Shown here: piece after piece, positions 42,873 through 50,800 of the stretch
How positions within the stretch are numbered: the stretch's first letter is position 1
How the letters are laid out: each line of letters begins with the position of its first letter
Assembly (NCBI GenBank): GCA_025359105.1
Contig: JANYHK010000034.1
Span: 1 to 53,929, forward strand
DNA: 53,929 nucleotides
Source: Myxococcales bacterium
GTDB lineage: Bacteria; Myxococcota_A; Polyangia; Polyangiales; Polyangiaceae
Direction: 5' to 3'
Position numbers and translations under genes: made by a program
The notes under the pieces: model-generated
The model's database searches: none
What the model was told of the DNA's origin: nothing
The model's input: only the letters and a program-made list of their open reading frames with translations

Positions 42873-44705
42873 ATGGGAGAAGCGTCCTTCGGCAAGTATC
42901 GACTGATCGCCGAGCTCGGGCACGGCGGGATGGCCGACGTGTTCCTTGCGGTCGTCGCGGGTCCGGCGGGATCGGGCTTCAGCAAGCTCACCGTGATCAA
43001 GCGCCTCCGGCAGAACCTCGCAGAGGAGCCCGAGTTCGTCGCGATGCTCGTCGACGAAGCGCGCATCGCCGCGCGCCTGAACCACCCGAACGTCGTGCAG
43101 ACGAACGAGGTCGGGCAAGTCGGCAGCCAGTACTTCCTCGCGATGGAGTACCTCGACGGGCAGCCGCTTCATCGCATCCAGCATCGCGCTACCGTGGCGA
43201 AGAAGGGGCCACCGAGCGCAGCGCAGCCCGCTTCCCCCACGGCCACGGGGCCGGAGTCGACGGCGGAGCGCACGAGTACTGTCATGCCCGCGAACGACCC
43301 GTTCCCCGCGGAGCTGCAGTATCTCGTTCTGCTCGATACGCTCGCCGGTCTACATCACGCCCACGAGCTCGCGGACTACGACGGCACGGCGCTCAAGATC
43401 GTCCACCGCGACGTGACCCCGCACAACATCTTCGTGACCTACGAAGGTCAGGTCAAAGTCGTTGACTTCGGCATCGCCAAGGCCGTCGGCCGCGCGTCCG
43501 AGACGCGCCAGGGAGTCGTCAAAGGCAAGGTGCGCTACATGGCGCCGGAGCAGGCGATCGGCCAGCAAGTCGACGCCCGCGCCGATGTGTTTTCCGTCGG
43601 CGTCATGCTCTGGGAAGCGGCGACAGGGATGCGCTTGTGGAAGGACATGGACGACTTGCAGATCGTCCAGGCCCTCGTCACCGGCGAGCTCCGCTCGTCA
43701 CCGCGCTCCGTGAATCCCGAGGTGCCGGAGGCGGTCGACGCGATCTGCAAGAAGGCGCTCGCGAGCCGCGTGCAGGATCGCTACGAGACCGCCGAGGCGA
43801 TGCGCCTGGACCTCGAGCAGTACATGGCGGAGTCGGGCAAGCTCGTCGAGGCGCGACGGAAGCTGGGTGCCGCGACGGCGCAGCTATTCCAGGACAAGCG
43901 TAGCGAGATCCGCAGCGTGATCGAGAAGCAGCTCGCGGCACTGAAGACGAAGCCGGGGAGTGATTTTTCGACCGTGGCGATCCCGGACGCCACGATGTCG
44001 AGCCCGACGCCGTCGTCGACGGGGACGCTGAGCGTGAGCGTGGGGCCCGACGAGGGGACCGCGAGCCTTCTGAACGCTGCGGCGAAGACCGAGCTCTACG
44101 CGCCGCGGCCCAAGGGCGAGGGCGCGCGGTACAAGCGGATTGCCATCGTGGCCGCGGCTGGCTTGGGTGTGATCGCCGTGACCGTCGCGGCCGTCGCGAT
44201 GGGCTCGAGCAAAGGCAAGGGGTCGGCCGCCGCCCCGCTGACCGGTGAGCCGCCGAAGTCTGCCGACGTGTCGATCAAGCTTGCGACCACGCCGGAGAGC
44301 GCGCAGGTCACAATCGACGGTGAGGCGGTGTCGGCGCCGTACGAACTGAAGAAGGCGCGCGACGCGAGGGAGCACACCATCCGCGTCGAGGCGCCGGGCT
44401 ACGAGCCGCAGACGCAGCGGGTGCAATTCGCGAGCGACATGACGCTCGTGTTCACGCTCGCGAGGAACGCCGTGGCTGCGCCAACGGGAGCGCCGCAGAG
44501 CGTTGCCAACGTGAAGAAGCCGGCGCCCGTCGTGCGCTGGGTGGCGCCGCCGGCGCCGCCGAAGCCCAATCCGGTGACCGCCCCGGATCCGCCGCCGCCA
44601 AGTCCTCCTCCGACGGGCAACACCAACGGGGGGCTGCCGGCGCCACTGCCGAAGCCCAAGCCGAACATTGACCAGGGCGATCCCTGGAACAACAACAAAC
44701 CCTAG
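42873..44705 (+). CDS. Membrane Ser/Thr kinase with PEGA domain, copy 2 of the pair
   Basis: A 610-residue kinase. The kinase domain is homologous to the neighbour at 40086 (LGHGGMADVFLAVV, LTVIKRLRQNL, HRDVTPHNIFV, VVDFGIAKAV, RYMAPEQA), but carries an extra loop of about 35 residues (KKGPPSAAQPASPTATGPE) after LHRIQHRA. The transmembrane helix is near 420-440 (IAIVAAAGLGVIAVTVAAVA). A PEGA domain follows (IKLATTPESAQVTIDGEAV, then EHTIRVEAPGYEP). The Pro-rich tail ends IDQGDPWNNNKP, like the other copy's GDPW. Likely senses the envelope and shares targets. Confidence 0.92.
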   Translation: MGEASFGKYRLIAELGHGGMADVFLAVVAGPAGSGFSKLTVIKRLRQNLAEEPEFVAMLVDEARIAARLNHPNVVQTNEVGQVGSQYFLAMEYLDGQPLHRIQHRATVAKKGPPSAAQPASPTATGPESTAERTSTVMPANDPFPAELQYLVLLDTLAGLHHAHELADYDGTALKIVHRDVTPHNIFVTYEGQVKVVDFGIAKAVGRASETRQGVVKGKVRYMAPEQAIGQQVDARADVFSVGVMLWEAATGMRLWKDMDDLQIVQALVTGELRSSPRSVNPEVPEAVDAICKKALASRVQDRYETAEAMRLDLEQYMAESGKLVEARRKLGAATAQLFQDKRSEIRSVIEKQLAALKTKPGSDFSTVAIPDATMSSPTPSSTGTLSVSVGPDEGTASLLNAAAKTELYAPRPKGEGARYKRIAIVAAAGLGVIAVTVAAVAMGSSKGKGSAAAPLTGEPPKSADVSIKLATTPESAQVTIDGEAVSAPYELKKARDAREHTIRVEAPGYEPQTQRVQFASDMTLVFTLARNAVAAPTGAPQSVANVKKPAPVVRWVAPPAPPKPNPVTAPDPPPPSPPPTGNTNGGLPAPLPKPKPNIDQGDPWNNNKP

Positions 44706-44744
44706 TACCTCGACCCAGCGGATTTCCTCCGTGTCGGGGTACTA
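44703..44744. terminator. Long hairpin between convergent genes, bidirectional terminator
   Basis: TAGTACCTCGAC (44703-44714) pairs over 12 bases with GTCGGGGTACTA (44733-44744) including one G-U pair, and a 4-bp inner stem CGGA/TCCG sits in the loop. It begins at the stop codon of the kinase and lies before the convergent lipoprotein gene. Confidence 0.6.
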
Positions 44745-44779
44745 ATCGATTGAGCCCGCCCGCCGGCCCGGGTCGCGAG

Positions 44780-45364
44780 TCACTGGTAGGGCTTGTCGTC
44801 GTTCATCGGCTTGGCGGCCGTGCCCGTGGGCTTCGGCCGGTCTCCGTACGGTTTGTCGTCCGGCATCGGCGGAGCCTTCGGCTTCTCCGGAGACGAGGGG
44901 ACATAGTCCGAATCTGCCGCCTTCACGAGTGGCGCAGGCGCAGGTGCGGGCGGCGGCGCGGGGGCCGGCTTCGCGACGGCCGCCATCGGGACGGGCTTGG
45001 GCGCCGGCGCTGCGGCGACCGACTTCGGCTGCGTGGCGGCCTTGGGCGTGAGGCTGGCGACAGCACCCTTTGCCTTCGCGGTCGTCGGAAGAGCCGTGGG
45101 CTTCGTCTTTGGCGGGGGGTCAGACGGCGCCGCGGCGCTGGCCGGCGGAGCGACGGACGCGGCCGCAACAGGGGCAGGCGCGACGGACGCGGGCGGCGCC
45201 GGATCGGCGGCGGCGGTCGCCGGCGGCGCAATCGGCGCCACTTGCGGCGCCGACGTGGGCGCGGGCGCCTCGCTCTTCGCGGCCTTTCCGCAGGCCAGCC
45301 CCAGCGCGCCGAGAACGAGAATGCCACCGATTGCACTACCGCGAGCAACGAGGTTCATCATCAC
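44780..45364 (-). CDS. Ala/Pro-rich lipoprotein with DDKPY repeats
   Basis: A 194-residue protein. The signal peptide ends in the lipobox ALGLACGK (about residue 25). The rest is Ala/Pro/Lys-rich and disordered, with few predictable folds. The C-terminus repeats PDDKPYGD and NDDKPYQ, an aromatic short-motif tail resembling the GDPW ends of the neighbouring kinases. Probable surface anchor or kinase partner; the latter is inference. Convergent with the second kinase. Confidence 0.55.
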   Translation of the reverse strand: MMMNLVARGSAIGGILVLGALGLACGKAAKSEAPAPTSAPQVAPIAPPATAAADPAPPASVAPAPVAAASVAPPASAAAPSDPPPKTKPTALPTTAKAKGAVASLTPKAATQPKSVAAAPAPKPVPMAAVAKPAPAPPPAPAPAPLVKAADSDYVPSSPEKPKAPPMPDDKPYGDRPKPTGTAAKPMNDDKPYQ

Positions 45365-45443
45365 AATCCCTTCATTCCGCAGACGGTCAGTCCAAGATTA
45401 CATTCAAGTGCCAGTTCCGTTCCACAGATTGGCGACACGGGCG

Positions 45444-46013
45444 TCAGAAACGGAATCCAATGTCGAGCCATGTAACCGTAACAGCGAGGGCGCGCGATCT
45501 TGCGTCGAGCCCGAAACCCACATCGCCGCTTAGCGCGGTGACGGTGTAGGGGGCGTGGACAAGGCGCAGCGGCGCCAGCCGCGCCTGAATCGCCCAGGCG
45601 ATCGAGGGTGGCGGGATGGGGTGGGCGGAGTCGATGACCTGGACCTGATCGCCGCCGTAGAACGTGCCCTGCAGCCCAACCAGCGGATCGAAGGGTCCGA
45701 GGGGAAAGGCGACGCTCGCGCCGAGCGCCCCCGAGACCGAATTGCCCGTGTAGAGGAAGTACCGCCCTTCGCCGTAGAGCGCCAAAAGGCGGTGAACGTG
45801 CAGTCGCAATCCAAGGCCGCCGCCCACGCCCGCGAGGACGCGGCGGTCGCTCGCGTAGTACGAAAACCCGGTCGCAAGGTAGGGCTCGAAGAACCCCTTT
45901 GGCACCGTCGCACCCGCCGGCGGCGTAGGCGCCGTCACCTTCTCGGCCTTCTCGGCCGCCGCGGCTGAGGTCGCGATGCACAGAGCCGCGAACACCCGCC
46001 CATACGCCCTCAC
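45444..46013 (-). CDS. Small outer-membrane beta-barrel protein
   Basis: A 189-residue exported protein. Signal peptide to about SAAAAEK (residue 20). The following strands alternate (LATGFSYYASDRRVLAGVGG, YGEGRYFLYTGNSVSGAL, VGFGLDARSRALAVTV) and the last residues are WLDIGFRF, a barrel C-terminus. ATG 46013 overlaps the peptidase stop (ATGA). OmpW- or lipid-A-deacylase-like size. Ligand unknown. It belongs to the M28 operon. Confidence 0.65.
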   Translation of the reverse strand: MRAYGRVFAALCIATSAAAAEKAEKVTAPTPPAGATVPKGFFEPYLATGFSYYASDRRVLAGVGGGLGLRLHVHRLLALYGEGRYFLYTGNSVSGALGASVAFPLGPFDPLVGLQGTFYGGDQVQVIDSAHPIPPPSIAWAIQARLAPLRLVHAPYTVTALSGDVGFGLDARSRALAVTVTWLDIGFRF

Positions 46014-46996
46014 TCGGCCTCTGCGAAAGCGGCCGCCGAGCCCGCGACGAGCTGCGCGACTCGATTCAGGAAGTCGTAATCGAGGGTGTCGGGCTGGTCA
46101 TCTGGGGTGTGGTAGTGATGATTTCGAAAATCGGCTGTGTCCGTCACGAACAGCGCTGGGATCCCGCGAAACCAGAAGTGCGCGTGGTCGCTTCGCAGAA
46201 ACGCGCCGACGCCGGGGTAGTCGCTGTCGCCCGGCGTCAGGAGGCCCACGACGTCGACGGGCATGGGGAGCTGCGCGGCCACATGAATCATCCGTGTCGC
46301 GTCGGCGCGCGCCGGCCCGTTGGCGAGCACGGCGATGAAGTCACCGCGGTCGCGTAGCGCGAAACCGGTCGGTGCATCCTGGCTGCCCGCTTCGTGGCTC
46401 GCGTAGCCAACGCAGTCCATGTTGAGCACCATGCGAATCCTATCGCCCGCGTGTTTGTCGGTATAGGCCTGAGCGCCGAGAAGGCCCTCTTCCTCGCGAT
46501 CGAACGCGATGAGGCGCACCGTTCGGCGGAAATGCTGCCCCCTGAGCGCGCGCGCGGTCTCGATGATGACCGCGAGCGCGGAGCCGTTGTCGTCGGCACC
46601 CGACTGAAACCACGCGTCGTGATGCCCGCTGACGATGACGAGCTCGGGGGTGTCGCCGGGCAGATCGACGTAGAGGTTCGTTCCGGCGAGGGCGCCGTCG
46701 CCGAACGGCTCGAAGACCGGGGCGTACCCGAGGGCGGTGAGCTTCTCGGTGACGATCGCGAGCGAGTTCACGTGGGTGATGCCTTGGCGCTCGCTGTAGA
46801 GGGAGAGGAGCGGCGTCTCGAAGCCCCGCCGCGCAACGAGCTCCTCGACGAAGGGGCGGATCGCGGTGGCGTCGACCGCGGGCGCGGTACGGATTGCTGC
46901 GTCGAGCGCGTTGCTGCTGAACTGCGCGTCCTTCGCCGAGCCGCAGGCCGCGATGAGGAGCGGCGCAACCGCGAGGGCGCGGAGGAGCGCCTTCAC
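46010..46996 (-). CDS. M28 family zinc aminopeptidase, lipoprotein
   Basis: A 328-residue protein. The lipobox is LLIAACGS (about residue 18). Zinc ligands: His in VSGHHDAWF, Asp in GADDNGSALA, Glu in FDREEEGLLGA, Asp in LNMDCVGY and His in HYHTPDDQP. The GADDN and REEEG signatures define M28, with di-zinc hydrolysis of N-terminal residues. It overlaps both neighbours by four bases (46993-46996 and 46010-46013), so the three are one operon. Extracytoplasmic action is expected. Confidence 0.92.
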   Translation of the reverse strand: MKALLRALAVAPLLIAACGSAKDAQFSSNALDAAIRTAPAVDATAIRPFVEELVARRGFETPLLSLYSERQGITHVNSLAIVTEKLTALGYAPVFEPFGDGALAGTNLYVDLPGDTPELVIVSGHHDAWFQSGADDNGSALAVIIETARALRGQHFRRTVRLIAFDREEEGLLGAQAYTDKHAGDRIRMVLNMDCVGYASHEAGSQDAPTGFALRDRGDFIAVLANGPARADATRMIHVAAQLPMPVDVVGLLTPGDSDYPGVGAFLRSDHAHFWFRGIPALFVTDTADFRNHHYHTPDDQPDTLDYDFLNRVAQLVAGSAAAFAEAE

Positions 46997-47565
46997 AGGA
47001 CGATCCCGATCTGGATGAGCTCGATCTGGAGGCGGAGCTGGCGACCGGGATGTCCGACCATCGTTCCAGAGGTTAGGCCGACCGCGGAGGCGGTGAAACC
47101 GGAGAGGAAGAAGCGAAGGGGGCGGGCGGCGAGCGCAGCGTAGACGCCGGTGGGCTTCACGTCGGTCACGAACGATCCATTGACGGCTCTCTGCGGGTCA
47201 AACCCGGCTGACGTGGCGCCCACCTCGACTCCAAGTGATGGCCGCCACGACGCGGTACGTCCGCGCGGATCGGTAGCAACGCGGAAGCGAGGCGCGAGCG
47301 CGACCGCGCCGAACCCCTCAACGCAATAGCCCGATTGGAGCCGAGCCGCGAACCCGAGCCTAATCCCCGCCGAAACCTCGAATCCAGGTGCTAACCAGAG
47401 GTGATTGGCGAGTGCGACACTTCCATAGTCGAGCCCATATGCGGGGGATTGGTAAGATACAATCGCATGGGCCACCGTAACGCTGTCTTCGACGGTGGCG
47501 ACGCGACTGGCGGCCCCGTCGACAACCGGGGGCGATGCAGGTGCAGCGTCGAAAGGCGCGGTCAC
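46993..47565 (-). CDS. Beta-barrel-like protein without clear signal peptide
   Basis: A 190-residue protein. The first gene of the M28 operon, from GTG 47565; an AGGAG lies 12-13 bases upstream. No signal peptide is seen at the N-terminus (TAPFDAAPASPPVVDGAA), which is odd for the barrel-like rest: HLWLAPGFEVSAGIRLGF, GFGAVALAPRFRVATDPRG and the end LRLQIELIQIGIVL. Either the true start is elsewhere, or export uses another route. Possible outer-membrane partner of the peptidase. Confidence 0.5.
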   Translation of the reverse strand: MTAPFDAAPASPPVVDGAASRVATVEDSVTVAHAIVSYQSPAYGLDYGSVALANHLWLAPGFEVSAGIRLGFAARLQSGYCVEGFGAVALAPRFRVATDPRGRTASWRPSLGVEVGATSAGFDPQRAVNGSFVTDVKPTGVYAALAARPLRFFLSGFTASAVGLTSGTMVGHPGRQLRLQIELIQIGIVL

Positions 47566-47831
47566 GGGTGAAGAGTCTCTCCTTGCCTCATAGGGACGTC
47601 AACCGGCCGCTCGCTCCGCTTGCCAAGAGTGATCCGCCGAGCCTAAGCTGAAAGGCTCGTCCTGCCTCAGTTTTGAATCCTGCCTTGGGAAGGCTGCAAT
47701 GAACACGAGATCTTCTTCGTAGCTGTACCGCGCGCTCGTTGGTCACCCCACGGACGAGAGACCAAGGCGCCGTCTTTTAGTTGGTTTCGTGGGGCCAGCA
47801 TCTACGGGGGGTCGTAGGAGAAGCAAGGCAC

Positions 47832-50800
47832 TTGCCGACGTCGCCTCGTCACCTGGTGGAACTCCTCGAACTCCGGTCAGCGGAATCGCCGGATCGAACC
47901 GCGTACACATTCCTGCTGGACGGTGAGCGCGCCGAGGAAAATCTGACGTACGCGGGCCTCGCGTCCCGAGCACGTACCATCGCGGCTGCGCTACAGGCTC
48001 AATTGGCCCCCGGCGCGCGCGTCGTTCTGCTTTATCCGCCGGGCCTCGACTACATCTCGGCCTTCCTCGGGTGCCTCTACGGCGGGTTCGTGGCCGTGCC
48101 CGCCTATCCGCCGGACCCGTCACGCCTGAATCGGACTCTGCCGCGCCTTCAAGCGATCGTCAACGACGCGGGGGCCGACGTGGTGCTCACGACGAGCGCC
48201 ATCCTCGGCATGACCGAGGTGCTCGCTTCGTTCGCGCCGGACCTCGGGAAGAAGCGCTGGCTGGCGACCGACGCGCCGGGCATCGGCGCGGCATCTGCGT
48301 GGCGCCGTCCTGACATCCGGCCAGAGACGCTCGCATTCCTCCAGTATACGTCGGGTTCTACGGGCGTCCCCAAAGGCGTCATGCTGACCCACGAGAACCT
48401 GCTGGCCAACGAGCGGATGATCCGTGACGTCTTCAAGCTGACAAAGGATTCCGTGGGCGTCGGGTGGCTGCCGCTCTACCACGACATGGGGCTCATCGGG
48501 AATGTCCTCCAAACCCTCTATTCGGGATTCCGATGCATTCTCATGTCACCGCTCGACTTCCTCCATCGCCCCATTCGGTGGCTCGAGGCCATTTCGCGAT
48601 ACGGGGGCACGGCGAGCGGCGGCCCAAATTTCTCCTATGACCTGTGCGTGAGGAAGATCTCGCCCGAGGATCGCAAGCACCTGGATCTCCGGAGCTGGAA
48701 GCTCGCCTTCAGCGGTGCGGAGCCGGTCCGACCGGAGACGCTCGATCTCTTCTCGCGAACCTTCGCCGACTGCGGATTCGAGCGGACTGCGTTTTTGCCT
48801 TGCTACGGTCTCGCGGAGGCATCGCTCCTCGTCTCTGGAAAGACGATGGGGACCGACTACAAGGTAGCGCGACTCGCCCCTTCGGCACTCGAGGAGGGGC
48901 GCGCGCAACCGACGACGGCTCCCGAGGCGCGCGCGCTGGTGAGCACGGGCCCCGCCGTTGCCGGGTCACAGGTGGTGGTCGTCGACCCGACGACTTCGCG
49001 CGCCTGTCCGCCCGGTCGAATCGGCGAAATCTGGGTCGCGGGGCCGCACGTGGCCGTCGGCTACTGGAACGACGCAGAGAAATCCGAGCGGACGTTCGGC
49101 GCGCGCCTCATGTCGAGCCATCCGGAGCTCGCGGCGGCGCGCTTTCTACGAACCGGCGATCTCGGGTTCTACCTGGGGGGCGAGCTCCACATCAGCGGGC
49201 GGCTCAAAGACCTCATCATCATTCGCGGCCGCAACTACTACCCCCAGGACATCGAGAAGGTCGTCGAGGAGTCGTACCCTACGCTGCGCCGCGGCTGCAC
49301 GGGTGCATTCTCCGTGGAGCAGGGCGGAGAGGAGCGCCTCGTCGTCGCTGTCGAGATCGAGCGGCGCGTTCGCACGGCCGATCGCCGGACCGAGGGACCT
49401 CCGAGCGCCCCCGCCGAGCGGCGCGCAACGTCGGATCGGCGCGCGTCGGAGCCGCCGCCTGGCCTCGGCCCCGCGCAGCGCGCGGATTATCGACCGGATG
49501 AGGTCTTCGACGCGATCCGGCGCAACATCGGGCAGGCATTCAGCCTCCACGTGCACGCCATCGTGCTCCTGAAGGCGGGGTCGATCCCCAAGACGTCGAG
49601 CGGCAAGATCCAGCGTCATGCGTGCCGCGCGGGCTATCTGGAGAGCAGCCTCGAGGTCGTCAGCCAGCATATGGACGAGCCGGCCGCGATCTCCGAAGCA
49701 CCAATTTCCCTCGAGCAAGTGAACTCGGTCCGTCCGGTAGATCGCGGCACGATGGTGGAGGCCTTCGTCCGCACGGAGCTCGCGCGCGTGCTCCGCGTGA
49801 AGCCGAGCGACGTGGACTTGAACGCGCCGCTCAGCGGCCTCGGCCTCGACTCGCTGATGGCGGTCGAGGTCAACCACGCCGTCGAGCGCAACCTGGGCGT
49901 CGTGCTCCCCGTCACCTTGTTCCTCCGCGACGGCTCGGGGCGCGACCTCGCCCGCACCATCCTGTCGAAGATCGCGGCCTGGCCCGGGTCGGGTCCTCCG
50001 CGCTCGTCACGGCCGCCTGCGACCGCATCCACGTCGGAGCGGAGCTCGCCGCTGACTTCGGGGCAACAGGCGCTCTGGTTTCTGTACCAGCTCGCCCCCG
50101 CGAGCACGGCCTACAACATCGCGTCTGCGCTTCGCGTCCGGGGCTCGGTCGTGCCCGCGGCCCTCGAGAGCGCGCTGCAGACGCTGGTCGAGCGCCATGC
50201 GGCCCTTCGAACGACGTACGCCGCCGTGGACGGCCAGCCCACGCAGACGCCCATGCCGGCGCTCGCAAAAAGCTTCCGACTCCCGCTCGTCGACGTGTCT
50301 CACCTCGCTGAGGCGGACGCGCGCGCCCTGATCGCCGACGACACGAACACCCCTTTCGACCTCGAGAACGGTCCTGTCTTTCGCGCGACGCTGTTCCGGA
50401 ACGGACCGGGAGATCACACCCTCGCCCTTTCGGCGCACCACATCGCCGCCGATCTCTGGTCCATCGTCGTCCTTCTCAGCGAATTGCAGGAGCTCTACTC
50501 CGCCGCCCGAGAGGGGCGCGTGGTGCCGCCAGCGGTCAAGGACGAGGGAAGTTACAGCGACTTCGTCGCGTGGGAGCACGACTACCTGAGCGGCCAGGCC
50601 GAGCTCGACTGGGCGTACTGGCGCGCGCAGCTCGAGCATGCCGCCCCCCTCGACCTCCCCACCGACCGAACGCGCCCGCCTGTGCAGACGTACGGCGGAG
50701 CATCGCACCGCATTGCGTTCGGAACCGACCATGTTGCACGCCTCGCTGAGTTCGCAAAGGCGGAGGGCGTCACCATCTACGTCGTTCTGCTCGCCGCATT

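Noticed and set aside
40086-44705. Pseudokinases because of HRDVTP in place of HRDLKP
   Set aside because: The HRD Asp, the loop Asn, the catalytic Lys and DFG are all present; the VTP variant is common in myxobacterial kinases.
47566-47831. Sigma-54-type promoter before the NRPS
   Set aside because: TTGGGAAGGCTGCAA resembles the -24/-12 elements but the GG-GC spacing is too short; only a weak 6-bp hairpin (47638-47659) is otherwise seen in this gap.
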